A DNA stretch of 59,005 nucleotides, from positions 1 to 59,005 of the forward strand of contig CALYBD010000011.1 of assembly GCA_944393745.1 (NCBI GenBank). The letters run 5' to 3'. The notes under the pieces are model-generated. The model did no database searches. It saw only the letters and a program-made list of their open reading frames with translations, and was not told the origin of the DNA. Position 1 is the stretch's first letter. Every line of letters starts with the position of its first letter. This document shows, in pieces, positions 31,216 through 41,103 of this stretch. The translations under genes and the position numbers were made by a program. The DNA is from an uncultured Alphaproteobacteria bacterium (GTDB lineage Bacteria > Pseudomonadota > Alphaproteobacteria > CAAGCB01 > CAG-977).

Positions 31216-31461
31216 ATGTCTTGGTTGGAAGAAGCTCAGCAAAAAATCAAACAAAAACAGGAAAATGCCCGGACTGAAGATACGTTTTGTCCGGATAATT
31301 CCGAAGAACGCGAAAAGCTGGTCAATCGACTGAAAATGATGTATGACAATGCAACGGAACGCGAAATCAACAAAGCCTTGGACGAAGCTTTGGAAAAATT
31401 TGATCCGCCCTACGATGAAAAAGATTTTATGTTCTTTTTGCGTACAAAGTTAGAGGATTGA
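31216..31461 (+). CDS. Small acidic helical protein, unknown
   Basis: An 81-residue cytoplasmic protein, highly charged and helical (WLEEAQQKIKQKQENARTED; EREINKALDEALEKFD). The start has AAGGAGG upstream. It lies 10 nt after the lipoprotein gene and just before the TPR gene, so it is part of the hydF unit. No known family. Confidence 0.6.
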   Translation: MSWLEEAQQKIKQKQENARTEDTFCPDNSEEREKLVNRLKMMYDNATEREINKALDEALEKFDPPYDEKDFMFFLRTKLED

Positions 31462-31463
31462 TC

Positions 31464-32159
31464 ATGAACGAGACACTGAGCGAAAAACTTAACCGAGCCC
31501 GGTTATTAAAACGACATTTCAAACTGCCCGAAACCATTGCCGTTTTAAAAGAATGCCTGCAAATAGATCCGGATTGTCTGATTGCCGCCGCCCAGGCCGG
31601 TTTATGCCTGCTTTTATCGGGAAAGGCTCAGGAAGCAGAACTTTTTTTTCAAAAAGCTTTTGACGGATCCGGAAAAAAAGATTTGCCGGTCGGCGCCTAT
31701 CTGGCTGCCTGTATGACAGCATCGGACAAAGACAACGAAGCCGAAAACCTGTTAAAAACGCTTCATGACAAACAACCGGACTTTTCTGCCGCATCAACCT
31801 ATATGCTGGCCGCAGAAATGCTGGCGGAAAAAAAACAGTATGAACAAGCCGTCCGACTGATCAACGCTTTATCCGTTCATTTCGGCGGTGATGCCTTTTT
31901 TACACAACCGGTCAATCATTACCGCATGATCCGCGTTTTATCGCTGGCCGGACTGATTGATATTGCCGAACAATTGGCGGAAGCTTTAAAACAAAAAACA
32001 CCTGACGGCTGGGAAGGATCGGCAGCCGAAGCCTCTGTCGCCATGGCAAAAAAAGAATATGAAAAAGCCTATACACTGACCGTTCGCGCACTGCAAAGCG
32101 GCGGTGCTTCCTATCCTTTATTAGCGGCTCAACAACATTGGCTGGCATTAAACAAATAA
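31464..32159 (+). CDS. TPR-repeat protein
   Basis: A 231-residue cytoplasmic protein built of tetratricopeptide-like helix pairs, for example PETIAVLKECLQIDPDCLIAAAQAGLCLLLSGKAQEA (split here only by reading) and KKQYEQAVRLINALS. Such folds mediate protein contacts. The start is ATG 31464, with AGAGG 7 nt upstream. It is the last gene of the hydF unit and convergent with surE. Confidence 0.72.
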   Translation: MNETLSEKLNRARLLKRHFKLPETIAVLKECLQIDPDCLIAAAQAGLCLLLSGKAQEAELFFQKAFDGSGKKDLPVGAYLAACMTASDKDNEAENLLKTLHDKQPDFSAASTYMLAAEMLAEKKQYEQAVRLINALSVHFGGDAFFTQPVNHYRMIRVLSLAGLIDIAEQLAEALKQKTPDGWEGSAAEASVAMAKKEYEKAYTLTVRALQSGGASYPLLAAQQHWLALNK

Positions 32160-32175
32160 GGAACAAAACCTTTTT

Positions 32176-32949
32176 TTAAGGCAAAAAACGGTTTTTTAAA
32201 ACCGTCAGATAAGCATCGTTTGTCATATCGACACAAACGGGTGTGACGGAAATAAAGCCGTGCTGAACGGCATACGTATCTGAATTTTCTTCAATCATTC
32301 CGTTTCTGTCATAACCGATTTTAAAAGAACAGGCCCGATCCGAACGATCAAGAATTTGAATTTCATCGCCGATTTTTCGCGAACTGAAGCGCGTTATTTG
32401 AATACCGGCGACCTCTTTTGGGGCACATTCCGGGAAATTAATATTCAAAAATGTATGCTTCGGCCAGTTCATTGTTGCTGTTTTTTCAACCATCGGTACA
32501 ATCAGTTCCGGCAGCGTCGGCCAATATTCGGATCCGTGTTTGGCACCGTACAAGCTGAATGCAAAAGACTTGATTCCTTGCAGCGTGCCTTCAATGGCCG
32601 CACCGGCTGTTCCGGAATAAAGGACGTCAAGCCCCAGATTTGAGCCGTGATTAACACCCGAAAAAACGAAATCAGGACGATGATCTTTTAACAAAACGTT
32701 ACACGCAAACAGCACACAGTCCGTCGGCGTCCCGTCAACGCAAAAATGACGATCGTCTTTTTTTAAAGCGTTTAAAGCGCCCTTTGCCGTAAAAGAATGG
32801 GCTTTTCCGCTTTGTTCCGTTGCCGGCGCGATAACCCATACATCATCGGACAGACAACGGGCGGCCTGTTCCAAGACACGAATCCCCCGTGCTTCAATAC
32901 CATCATCATTGCAGATCAGGATTCTGGCCTGTTTCAAACCGCCCGTCAA
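32176..32949 (-). CDS. surE: 5'/3'-nucleotidase SurE
   Basis: Metal-dependent nucleoside monophosphatase linked to stationary-phase survival. It has 257 residues with the metal site ILICNDDGIEARGI, APATEQSGKAHSFT, GTPTDCVLFA and FSGVNHGSNLGLDVLYSGTAGAA. The start is TTG 32949, with AAAGG upstream; a second TTG four codons on is possible. It lies 12 nt after serS, the usual order. Confidence 0.95.
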   Translation of the reverse strand: MTGGLKQARILICNDDGIEARGIRVLEQAARCLSDDVWVIAPATEQSGKAHSFTAKGALNALKKDDRHFCVDGTPTDCVLFACNVLLKDHRPDFVFSGVNHGSNLGLDVLYSGTAGAAIEGTLQGIKSFAFSLYGAKHGSEYWPTLPELIVPMVEKTATMNWPKHTFLNINFPECAPKEVAGIQITRFSSRKIGDEIQILDRSDRACSFKIGYDRNGMIEENSDTYAVQHGFISVTPVCVDMTNDAYLTVLKNRFLP

Positions 32950-32961
32950 TTTTTCAAGCCT

Positions 32962-34239
32962 TTATTTTTTCGCGGAAATAACCGTCTGGCCGCCCATATA
33001 CTTTTGCAGCACTTCGGGAACAGCCACAGAGCCGTCCGCCTGCTGGTAATTTTCCATCACGGCAATCATTGCACGGCCGACCGCAACGCCCGAACCGTTC
33101 AACGTATGCACAAAACGGGTTCCTTTCTGCGTTTTTGTTTTACACCGGGCGTCCATACGGCGCGCCTGGAAATCCCAGCAATTTGAAACACTGGAAATTT
33201 CACGGTATTTATTCTGACCGGGCATCCAGACTTCCAAATCGTGTGTTTTACGCGAAGAAAAGCCCATATCGCCTGCCGACAGACACATGACACGGTACGG
33301 TAAATTTAACCCCTTCAGAACATCTTCGGCGCAATTTGTCATATGTTCATGTTCTTCCCAGGATTTTTCCGGCGTTGTAACGGCAACCATTTCAACTTTG
33401 TAGAACTGATGCTGACGGATCATGCCGCGCGTATCCTTTCCCGCTGCCCCGGCTTCGGAACGAAAACACGGCGTCAAAGCCGTTAAACGTAACGGCAGCA
33501 TTTCTTCGTCCAAAGCTTTTCCCGCGACAAAGTTTGTCAGACTGACCTCTGCCGTCGGGATCAGCCAATAACCGTCCGTTGTATGATACAAATCTTCGGC
33601 AAATTTCGGCAACTGCGCCGTTCCGTAAACCGCGCTGCTGTTCACCATCAAAGGTACTTCCATTTCCGTATAGCCGTGTTTTTCACGGTGCAAATCCAGC
33701 ATATACTGCGCCAAAGCCCGTTCCAGACGCGCCAGATCACCCATCAGGTAAACAAAGCGGGCCCCGGATACTTTTGCCGCCTGATCAAAATCCATCATAC
33801 CCAGTTTGGCACCGATTTCATCATGTTCCAACGGCTTGAATTCGAACCGGCGCGGTTCACCCCAACGGCGAATTTCGCGGTTTGTCGTATCGTCTAATCC
33901 GTCCGGAATATCATCTGCCGGTCTGTTGGGCAAGGTTTCCAGAACGGCATCAATTTGTTCGCACAAAGAACGGACATCTTCTTCGGCATCGGCCATACTG
34001 CGTTTTAACGCGCCGACTTCATGCATCAGAACATCAGCATCGCCGCCTGATTTTTTCAGTTCGGCGACCTGACGGGACAAATCATTGCGGCGAGACTGCA
34101 TTTCCTGCAGATCCGTCTGTGCCGCACGATATTTCTTATCCAATTCCAATATTTCGGCCGAACGCGGCTGAATACCGCGGCGTTCCAACCCCTTATCAAA
34201 CAAAGCGGGATTTTCCCTGATCCATTTTATGTCGTACAT
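32962..34239 (-). CDS. serS: Seryl-tRNA synthetase
   Basis: Charges tRNA-Ser. It has 425 residues. The N-terminal long coiled-coil arm (about 30-105, [20 protein letters not shown]) is followed by the class II core: motif 2 [30 protein letters not shown], and motif 3 [21 protein letters not shown]. It lies between tatC and surE as in other alphaproteobacteria. Confidence 0.97.
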   Translation of the reverse strand: MYDIKWIRENPALFDKGLERRGIQPRSAEILELDKKYRAAQTDLQEMQSRRNDLSRQVAELKKSGGDADVLMHEVGALKRSMADAEEDVRSLCEQIDAVLETLPNRPADDIPDGLDDTTNREIRRWGEPRRFEFKPLEHDEIGAKLGMMDFDQAAKVSGARFVYLMGDLARLERALAQYMLDLHREKHGYTEMEVPLMVNSSAVYGTAQLPKFAEDLYHTTDGYWLIPTAEVSLTNFVAGKALDEEMLPLRLTALTPCFRSEAGAAGKDTRGMIRQHQFYKVEMVAVTTPEKSWEEHEHMTNCAEDVLKGLNLPYRVMCLSAGDMGFSSRKTHDLEVWMPGQNKYREISSVSNCWDFQARRMDARCKTKTQKGTRFVHTLNGSGVAVGRAMIAVMENYQQADGSVAVPEVLQKYMGGQTVISAKK

Positions 34240-34264
34240 AATGACTCCTAAAGAAAAAATTTAA

Positions 34265-35077
34265 TTACTTATAGTCCCGATCCGTTTTCTTTTCAAGGCC
34301 TTGAATGTACCAAACAGCGCTTTCGTACAAAAGAAGCAACGGCAATGCCAGTGCAAACTGGCTGATGACGTCAGGCGGCGTTAAAACAGCGGCAACAATA
34401 AAAATAAAAACGATCGCATAACGGCGAAAGTCTTTCAGATTTTGGGCACTGATTATCCCCAGACGCCCCAATACGACCAAGACGACCGGCAACTGAAAAC
34501 TGATGCCGAAAGCCAGAATTAAGCTCATTAAAAAAGACAGGTATTCGCTTAATCTGGCTTCCAATACAATCGGCAGCGTATTTTCCGGCGCGCTCAGTTG
34601 CTGAAAAGACAGCAAGAATTTAAACGCTATCGGTGTTAATACAAAAAAAACAAACAAGCCGCCGCAAACAAACAATACCGGAGAAGAAATAAAAATCGGA
34701 GAAACAAATTTTCTTTCATTCGGATATAATCCGGGAGCCACAAAGCGCCAAACCTGAAAAGCCGCAAACGGAAAACAAAGAACGGCCGCACCGAACGCCG
34801 CTAATTTTAAATGCGTCAAAAACCCTTCGGCCAACCCGGTAAAAATAACACGCTGAGAACCGCCCGTTTTTTCCATCGCTTGCGCCAAAGGATACATCAA
34901 TACATCTAAAATTCTGCCGGCACAGGGATATAGCACCAAAAACAACAGCGCAAAAAACAACAGAATTTTTAACAAACGGGCACGCAGTTCGGTTAAATGC
35001 CCCGTCCACGTCATCACGCTTTGTTCGTTTTCCGTTTCGTTATCGGATAAATCCGGCGGTAAAAAATCATTTGTCAT
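34265..35077 (-). CDS. tatC: Twin-arginine translocase subunit TatC
   Basis: Six-helix inner-membrane receptor for twin-arginine signal peptides. It has 270 residues. Seen are HLTELRARLLKILLFFALLFL, GLAEGFLTHLKLAAFGAAVLCFPFAAFQVWRFVAPGLYPNERK (read across the second and third helices), and the C-terminal FRRYAIVFIFIVAAVLTPPDVISQ with conserved TPPD. The ATG lies inside the tatB end, an 11-nt overlap. Confidence 0.97.
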   Translation of the reverse strand: MTNDFLPPDLSDNETENEQSVMTWTGHLTELRARLLKILLFFALLFLVLYPCAGRILDVLMYPLAQAMEKTGGSQRVIFTGLAEGFLTHLKLAAFGAAVLCFPFAAFQVWRFVAPGLYPNERKFVSPIFISSPVLFVCGGLFVFFVLTPIAFKFLLSFQQLSAPENTLPIVLEARLSEYLSFLMSLILAFGISFQLPVVLVVLGRLGIISAQNLKDFRRYAIVFIFIVAAVLTPPDVISQFALALPLLLLYESAVWYIQGLEKKTDRDYK

Positions 35078-35330
35078 CAGCCGTTATATCCTTTTTCTTT
35101 TCTGCCGGACGACCCTGATCTTGCATCAGGGCTTTTTCCGCTTTTTCAGCTATTTTATCGGCGTCATATAAAACATCATCAACGACTTGTGAGGTTTTCT
35201 TGAGAAAATGGTTTAACTTGCGATAAAAGCGCCCGAATGTCCGCAGAACCTCCGGCAGCTGCTTCGGGCCGACAACCAGCAAAGCAATGACCAAAATGAC
35301 TCCGAATTCTGCCGAACTGATCCCGAACAC
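35067..35330 (-). CDS. tatB: Twin-arginine translocase subunit TatB
   Basis: An 87-residue protein with the N-terminal membrane helix FGISSAEFGVILVIALLVVGPKQLPEV, the Tat signature with the glutamate in the helix and GP hinge, then an amphipathic helix and charged tail. The start codon is GTG 35330, only 3 nt after the tatA stop. It is somewhat shorter than usual TatB, but position and GPKQLPE support TatB. Confidence 0.94.
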   Translation of the reverse strand: MFGISSAEFGVILVIALLVVGPKQLPEVLRTFGRFYRKLNHFLKKTSQVVDDVLYDADKIAEKAEKALMQDQGRPAEKKKDITADDK

Positions 35331-35333
35331 CGG

Positions 35334-35531
35334 TTATGCGTCCTTTGACGGATCCGTATCGTTTTGTTTGGCTTCGGGTTCCGGTTCTTTTTCTTTATCT
35401 TCGCTTAAGCCTTTTTTAAAGGAACTGACACTTTTTCCCAAATCCTCGGCCAAAGCCGGCAACTTTCCGCGCCCGAACAAGACCAGAATAATCAATAAAA
35501 TAACCAGCAGCTGGAAAAAACCGACACTCAT
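35334..35531 (-). CDS. tatA: TatA from an internal start within the fusion frame
   Basis: A 65-residue pore-forming Tat subunit. The N-terminal helix SVGFFQLLVILLIILVLFG, the FG hinge and amphipathic helix GKLPALAEDLGKSVSSFKKG are textbook TatA. ATG 35531 has AAGGAG (35540-35545) at 8-nt spacing, so independent translation is likely, which would supply the many copies TatA needs. It shares frame and stop with the site-2 protease fusion and precedes tatB and tatC. Confidence 0.88.
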   Translation of the reverse strand: MSVGFFQLLVILLIILVLFGRGKLPALAEDLGKSVSSFKKGLSEDKEKEPEPEAKQNDTDPSKDA

Positions 35532-36233
35532 GACCCCATCTCCTTGTGTCAAGCCGAAAAAACCGGCGAAAAAAACAAACATTTTTTGAACGGCAAAAGC
35601 CAATAAACGTGAAATAAAATCAAAATCACGTCCTATATAATTGCCCAAAACCGGCAAAAAAATCAATAATAAAGCAATAATGCCGAAACCGTAGCGTTCC
35701 GTTTTTGCAAACCGTATCGCCCAAGGCAACGGCAACAAACCGGTCACAATTCTGCCCCCGTCCATCGGCAAAACGGGAATCAGATTAAACGTCATGATTG
35801 AAAAATTAAAAACAATCATGTTCAATAACAGCCGCAAAAACACGTCCGAAGGCAGAAAATGAAAAATATTTTTGCATACGCTTAAGACGGCAAAAGATCC
35901 CAGAGCCAGACAAAAATTCATCACCGGGCCGGCCAGAGCCACCCACACCATATCTTTTTTCGGATTTTTCAGACGCCTGAAATCCACGGGAACGGGTTTT
36001 GCCCACCCGAACATAAACGGAGTGCCGGAAAAAAACAAAATCAACGGAAACAGAATTGTTCCGACAGGATCAACGTGACGTAAAGGATTTAAAGACAGTC
36101 GCCCGCTGTCACGTGCCGTCGTGTCCCCTAAAAAAAACGCCGCACAGCCATGAGCCGTTTCATGCAGCACAATTGCCAGCACAACGGGGATTCCCCATTC
36201 CAGCCAAGGCAAAACCGCATCCAAAGCGCTCAT
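35334..36233 (-). CDS. Site-2 protease (M50) fused in frame to TatA
   Basis: A 299-residue frame. Residues 1-234 are a complete rhomboid-independent site-2 protease: zinc motif HETAH (24-28), NPLRHVDPVGTILFPL, and the second metal motif NLIPVLPMDGGR, among about five or six membrane helices. Residues 235-299 are a complete TatA (MSVGFFQLLVILLIILVLFG, GKLPALAEDLGKSVSSFKKG, acidic tail). No stop separates them. The junction reads LTQGDGV-MSV; the CAA for Gln (35544-35546) is one transition from TAA. The AAGGAG of tatA lies across these codons. The protease sits where scpA-scpB usually lie. Either a true fusion plus free TatA is made, or a recent stop-loss or sequence error is present. Confidence 0.88.
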   Translation of the reverse strand: MSALDAVLPWLEWGIPVVLAIVLHETAHGCAAFFLGDTTARDSGRLSLNPLRHVDPVGTILFPLILFFSGTPFMFGWAKPVPVDFRRLKNPKKDMVWVALAGPVMNFCLALGSFAVLSVCKNIFHFLPSDVFLRLLLNMIVFNFSIMTFNLIPVLPMDGGRIVTGLLPLPWAIRFAKTERYGFGIIALLLIFLPVLGNYIGRDFDFISRLLAFAVQKMFVFFAGFFGLTQGDGVMSVGFFQLLVILLIILVLFGRGKLPALAEDLGKSVSSFKKGLSEDKEKEPEPEAKQNDTDPSKDA

Positions 36234-36238
36234 TGGAT

Positions 36239-37270
36239 TCAGGCCATTTTTTCCAGCAGCCAGGCCCTGGTCGTTTCGTAATCAAAAGCCGGCGCATGTT
36301 CCAAAGCGCGTTTACGCATTTCCTGTCCGCGGACGAAACGTTCCATAGCCCGGGCGGACAACGGTTCAACCACCGATGCGATCATGTCCATTTCGTCCAT
36401 ATTGCCGTTACAGTGCAACACGGCATCACAGCCGGCCGATACGGCTTCAAGAGTTAAATCAGACAACGTTCCCGTCAAGGCCTTCATGGACAAATCGTCA
36501 CAGATCAAAAACCCTTTAAATCCGATCTCGTCACGAATAATATCCTGAATGATTTTTTCGGAAAGAGACGCCGGTTTATCCGCATCAAGCGCGGTATATA
36601 AAACATGAGCCGTCATTCCCCACGGAGCAGAAGCCAAATACTTAAACGGCATAAAATCCGTTTTTTTCAATGTTTCCAAATCCGCATCAACTTCCGGCAG
36701 TTCAAAATGACTGTCCACGCGGGCGCGGCCATGTCCGGGCATGTGTTTGACAACAGGCAAAACACCTTCTTCCAGCAGGCCTTCACAAATAGACGCCCCC
36801 AAAGCGCCGACGGTATGCGGGTTACGCGCGAACGTTCTGTCGCCCAGAATTTTATCGTTTGATCCTTCAACAGGCACATCCAAAACCGGTGCGCAATCAA
36901 CATTAATACCGATTTCACGCAAATCACGCCCCATCAGACGCGACGTACCGTGCGCAGCCTTTAAAGCGGCCAGCGCCCCTTTTTCATACATATCGCCGAA
37001 CACCTGAACGGGCGGATACTGTTGCCAATACGTTGATTTCAAACGTGACACCCGTCCGCCTTCCTGATCAATTAAAACAGGCGCATCTTCACGATCCACC
37101 GTTTCACGCAAAGACTGAACCAACGTTTTTAACTGTTCCGGTGTCGCGATATTGCGTGAAAACAAAATAAAGCCTAACGGATTAACCCGTTCAAAGAATT
37201 CTTTTTCTTCATCACTCAGAGCCAGGCCCGAGCAGCCGAAAATAACGGCTGATGGATATTCATTTGACAA
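36239..37270 (-). CDS. nagZ: Beta-N-acetylhexosaminidase NagZ
   Basis: Glycoside hydrolase family 3 enzyme that removes N-acetylglucosamine from muropeptides during cell-wall recycling. It has 343 residues with GFILFSRNI near the start, LIDQEGGRVSRLK, VLDVPVEGSNDKILGDRTFA, the catalytic HMPGHGRARVDSH loop, and the nucleophile region LICDDLSMKALTG. It overlaps the SPOR gene by 11 nt. Confidence 0.96.
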   Translation of the reverse strand: MSNEYPSAVIFGCSGLALSDEEKEFFERVNPLGFILFSRNIATPEQLKTLVQSLRETVDREDAPVLIDQEGGRVSRLKSTYWQQYPPVQVFGDMYEKGALAALKAAHGTSRLMGRDLREIGINVDCAPVLDVPVEGSNDKILGDRTFARNPHTVGALGASICEGLLEEGVLPVVKHMPGHGRARVDSHFELPEVDADLETLKKTDFMPFKYLASAPWGMTAHVLYTALDADKPASLSEKIIQDIIRDEIGFKGFLICDDLSMKALTGTLSDLTLEAVSAGCDAVLHCNGNMDEMDMIASVVEPLSARAMERFVRGQEMRKRALEHAPAFDYETTRAWLLEKMA

Positions 37271-38108
37271 CGAAACACTCCTGTTTTTTCTGTTTCAACT
37301 GATTACACAACGCCTTTGCTTCTTCTTGTTTTTTAAACTGTCCGACACGCAGGCGATAAAAGGTGCCGCTGGCCACAACGGTCTTGGATATAAAATAAGG
37401 CTGATCGGCAATAATCTCTTTAAACTTTTTGGATAAGCGCTTCCATTCGCTTTCCGCCGCGCTGTTTGAACGGGTGGAAACCAGCTGTACCGTATAAAAG
37501 CCTTCTTTCGTTTCCCGGGATTTTTGTTCTTTTGTTTTCGCGGTTTTCCCTGTCTGTTCAACAACGGCCGGCTGTTCTTTTTCCAAAACCGGCATAACGG
37601 CAACCTGCTCTGTTTCTTTAAACATGACCTCAACGGGTGTGCCGTCGTCTTCATAAACAACGGCCGCAGCCGGTTGCAAATCCTGCTCAAGAATATCGGC
37701 AGCCAGTTCTCCGATCGGATCCGGTTGTTTTTCTTCCGATGCCAACGGCGGAGAAGCCGGCTTTTCTGCTGCCGGCAGCAACCGTTCGACAGGCAGTTCC
37801 GTATTGCTTTGACGCAGACGTTCATAAACCAGCTTGTCCCGATTGGGGACTTCCATACCGCCCGGAGTTTCCGGTTTCATACCGTCAGCCGAAGAATCGG
37901 CCCGGATAACCGGCAGATCACCGCTGTCTGCTCCGTAATAAACCGAAACATACTTGCCGAAAGTCAGCCACCCGATTCCGACAGCGCCGACGATACCGAT
38001 CAGAATACCGATTAAAATCGCCGGCCGTTTTTTACGCTGTTCCAGACGTTCTTCCCGGAAAGAAGCCAGAATGTCTTCCTGTGACGTATCTGTATCCTGC
38101 GGTTGCAT
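37260..38108 (-). CDS. SPOR-domain membrane protein
   Basis: A 282-residue protein. A cytoplasmic N-terminus (about 30 residues) is followed by one membrane helix (PAILIGILIGIVGAVGIGWL), a long proline/glutamate-rich periplasmic linker, and a C-terminal SPOR domain (KEGFYTVQLVSTRSNSAAES ... FYRLRVGQFKKQEEAKALC). SPOR domains bind denuded septal peptidoglycan, so a division or wall role is likely. The start is ATG 38108, with GAGGAG upstream; the argS stop lies just before it. The argS-SPOR-nagZ order is class-typical. Confidence 0.88.
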   Translation of the reverse strand: MQPQDTDTSQEDILASFREERLEQRKKRPAILIGILIGIVGAVGIGWLTFGKYVSVYYGADSGDLPVIRADSSADGMKPETPGGMEVPNRDKLVYERLRQSNTELPVERLLPAAEKPASPPLASEEKQPDPIGELAADILEQDLQPAAAVVYEDDGTPVEVMFKETEQVAVMPVLEKEQPAVVEQTGKTAKTKEQKSRETKEGFYTVQLVSTRSNSAAESEWKRLSKKFKEIIADQPYFISKTVVASGTFYRLRVGQFKKQEEAKALCNQLKQKKQECFVVK

Positions 38109-38110
38109 AA

Positions 38111-39862
38111 TCACATCTCCTCTGCGGGAATAACGCCGAACACGCCCAAACCGGATCGAATAACCGTTGCCACGGCTTCAACCAGCGCCAGACGAGCCAA
38201 AGACAGATCCGGTTTTTCCTGTTCCAAAAAACGCAGCTCCGTATTGTCCCGCCCTTTATTCCACAACCCGTGAAATTCGGCAGCCGTATCATTCAAATAA
38301 TACGCAATCCGATGGGGTTCGTGCGCGGCGGCGGCAATTTCAATCTGGCGCGGAAAATCTGCCAGCCGGCGAATTAAAGCGATTTCCGATTCATCTGTCA
38401 ACAATGAAAAGTCGGCTTTGGCCAAAGCCGGCAGGCTTAAATCCGCCGCAGGAAACATTTCCGCGGCTCTGCGGCGTACGGAACAAGCGCGGGCAAAAGC
38501 GTAATTTACATAAAAAACGGGATTATCCTTTGATTGTTCTTTGACCTTTTCGACATCAAAGTCCAAATGTGCATCATTTTTGCGCGTCAGCATAATAAAG
38601 CGCATCACATCTTTGCCCACAGCGTCTACCATATCGCGCAAAGTAACAAATCGCCCTGCCCGTTTAGACATTTTCATCGGTTCGCCGTTGCACATCAGGT
38701 TGACCATCTGGCATAATCTGACATCCAGCTTGGCCTTTCCGTCGGTCAGGGCTTTGACGGCCGCCATCATGCGTCTGACATATCCCGCATGATCCGCGCC
38801 CCAAACATCAATCATATCGTCAAAACCGCGACGATATTTATCCAGATGATAAGCCATATCGGAAGCAAAATACGTCTGAAAACCGTTTGATTTTTTCAGT
38901 GCACGGTCCACGTCGTCGCCGAACAAAGTCGCCTTAAACAACGTCTGCGGGCGAGGTTCCCAATCATCGGGCAATTTACCTTTCGGCGGTTCCAAAACGC
39001 CTTCATAGATCAGTCCTTTGGCGCGCAAAAATTCAATTACTTCTTCAACTTTTCCGGATTCGACCAAGGCCCGTTCCGATGAAAACACGTCAAATTTTAT
39101 TCCCAAAGCCGCCAAATCATCGCGAATCATATCCATCATTTTATTGATGGCAAACGAACGAAAATAAGCCAGCCATTCCGATTCAGGCTTATCCAGCCAT
39201 TTTCCGCCGTCTTTTTCGGCCAGTTCCTTGCCGACGGGGATCAGGTATTCGCCGGGATAAAGTCCTTCGGGGATTTGCCCGATTTGTTCGCCCAACGCCT
39301 CTTTGTACCGCAAGAAAACCGACCGGGCCAACACGTCAACCTGTGCCCCGGCATCATTAATGTAATATTCGCGGGTGACCTCATAACCGGCCTTTTCCAG
39401 CAAAGACGCCAAAGCATCACCGAAAACGGCCCCGCGGCTGTGTCCGATATGCATAGGTCCCGTCGGATTGGCAGAAACAAATTCAACGTTTTTCTTTTGC
39501 CCTTTTCCGATATCCGAAGAACCGAAAGCCTCACCCTTTTCAAGAATGTTTTTTAAACAACCGTCCCAAAAAGCTTTGGACAAACGCAAATTAACAAAGC
39601 CCGGACCGGCGACTTCCGCGGTATCAACGATCGGCAGATTTTTTAATTCTGCCGCCAGAATTTCGGCGAAATCCCGCGGTTTCATACCGACCTGCCCCGC
39701 CAAAATCATGGCAGCGTTCGTCGCGGCATCACCGTGATTAACGTCCCGAGGCGGTTCGGCCACCAGGCGTGAAGTATTCAGTCCGGACGGAATCTTTCCG
39801 TCTTTTTCCAGTTTTTCCAAAGTCTCAATGATATTGTTTCGGATTTGTGTAAAAATATTCAT
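38111..39862 (-). CDS. argS: Arginyl-tRNA synthetase
   Basis: Class I synthetase that charges tRNA-Arg. It has 583 residues with the N-terminal Add-1 domain, [21 protein letters not shown] (HIGH near 136), the KMSKRAG motif near 397, and the DALR anticodon-binding domain at the C-terminus ([15 protein letters not shown] onward). It lies directly before the SPOR gene. Confidence 0.97.
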   Translation of the reverse strand: MNIFTQIRNNIIETLEKLEKDGKIPSGLNTSRLVAEPPRDVNHGDAATNAAMILAGQVGMKPRDFAEILAAELKNLPIVDTAEVAGPGFVNLRLSKAFWDGCLKNILEKGEAFGSSDIGKGQKKNVEFVSANPTGPMHIGHSRGAVFGDALASLLEKAGYEVTREYYINDAGAQVDVLARSVFLRYKEALGEQIGQIPEGLYPGEYLIPVGKELAEKDGGKWLDKPESEWLAYFRSFAINKMMDMIRDDLAALGIKFDVFSSERALVESGKVEEVIEFLRAKGLIYEGVLEPPKGKLPDDWEPRPQTLFKATLFGDDVDRALKKSNGFQTYFASDMAYHLDKYRRGFDDMIDVWGADHAGYVRRMMAAVKALTDGKAKLDVRLCQMVNLMCNGEPMKMSKRAGRFVTLRDMVDAVGKDVMRFIMLTRKNDAHLDFDVEKVKEQSKDNPVFYVNYAFARACSVRRRAAEMFPAADLSLPALAKADFSLLTDESEIALIRRLADFPRQIEIAAAAHEPHRIAYYLNDTAAEFHGLWNKGRDNTELRFLEQEKPDLSLARLALVEAVATVIRSGLGVFGVIPAEEM

Positions 39863-39863
39863 A

Positions 39864-41075
39864 TTAAAGTCTCACCTGCGGATCAAAAAGCCGCATATGC
39901 AGTTCAATGGCAGATGCGTCTGTCAGTCCGGCAATAAAATCAGCGATCAGCCGGGCTTTTTGTTTTTGCCCCTCCGCGTTTTGAGGACAAAGACGCAATT
40001 TCTGCTGCCAATGCGGCGGTAAAATGTTGTTTTCGGCAAACAGCAAAGAAAATAAATCCCTGATAATTCTTTTTCCTTTGCTGGTCATGCGGTTAATTTT
40101 ATAGTGGCGATACATATTCGGAAACAAAAAGCCCTTCAGACTGCGCATCTGTGCCTTCATATTTTCCGAAAAATCGATAACGCAACGGCCGCAGGATCTG
40201 ATGTCTTCAACGCTTTGCGGCTGCAATTCCGACAGATTACGCCGAGACGTATCGGCAACGTCCAAAATCATATCATTAATCATGCGCCGTACCGTTTCGG
40301 CAACAATTCTGGAATGTTCCACTGTCGGGTATTCTTCTGCAACCTGATCATAGTGGCGTTTAAAAAAGTCAACCTGCGACATTTCTTCGGCGCTGATCAA
40401 CCCTGTTTTTAAGCCGTCGTCCGTATCATGATTGGAATAAGCAATATCATCGGCCAAAGAAGCGATCTGCGCTTCCGCCCCCGGAAAACCGTCCAGTTCC
40501 AGATCCTGCAATGCATTATATTCCGCGATTTCCAGCGGCAGAGGCTTTTTCCCCGCCCCGACCAAAGGCCCGTTATGTTTTACCAGCCCTTCCAACGTTT
40601 CCCAAGATAAGTTAATCCCGTCAAAACGCGGATATTTCTGTTCCAGTTTTGTAACGATTTTCAAAGAATGGGCATTATGGTCAAAACCGCCGTAATCCTG
40701 CATGCATTCATTCAAGGCCATCTCGCCGGCGTGTCCGAAAGGAGTATGTCCCAAATCATGCGCCAAAGCCAGCGCTTCGCCCAAATCTCCGTCCAAATTC
40801 AACATACGGCACAGCGACCGGGTAATCTGGGATACCTCCAGCGAATGCGTCAAACGGGTGCGCAGGCTGGTTCCTTCATGATAAACGAACACCTGCGTTT
40901 TTGATTCCAGACGGCGAAAAGCCTCCGAATGAATAATTCTGTCCCTGTCGCGTTGAAAACACGTCCGATAAGGCGCTTCTTTTTCGGGATAAAGCCTGCC
41001 GCGTGTTTTTTCTGCCAGCGTTGCATAAGGGGCTAATACCATAGACACCTGCGCATTTAAAAAATTCGAGGGCAT
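39864..41075 (-). CDS. Deoxyguanosinetriphosphate triphosphohydrolase-like protein
   Basis: HD-domain dNTPase (Dgt family) that removes triphosphate from dNTPs. It has 403 residues. Seen are [35 protein letters not shown] with the first His, [16 protein letters not shown] with the HD pair, and DDIAYSNHD with the last ligand. ATG 41075 lacks a ribosome site; an internal ATG at 41042 (MVLAPYATL), with AGG upstream, matches homologues better. It lies upstream of argS with a 1-nt gap, the usual alphaproteobacterial order. Confidence 0.94.
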   Translation of the reverse strand: MPSNFLNAQVSMVLAPYATLAEKTRGRLYPEKEAPYRTCFQRDRDRIIHSEAFRRLESKTQVFVYHEGTSLRTRLTHSLEVSQITRSLCRMLNLDGDLGEALALAHDLGHTPFGHAGEMALNECMQDYGGFDHNAHSLKIVTKLEQKYPRFDGINLSWETLEGLVKHNGPLVGAGKKPLPLEIAEYNALQDLELDGFPGAEAQIASLADDIAYSNHDTDDGLKTGLISAEEMSQVDFFKRHYDQVAEEYPTVEHSRIVAETVRRMINDMILDVADTSRRNLSELQPQSVEDIRSCGRCVIDFSENMKAQMRSLKGFLFPNMYRHYKINRMTSKGKRIIRDLFSLLFAENNILPPHWQQKLRLCPQNAEGQKQKARLIADFIAGLTDASAIELHMRLFDPQVRL

Positions 41076-41103
41076 TATAACAAAACCAAATCAAAAAGCT
41101 ATT

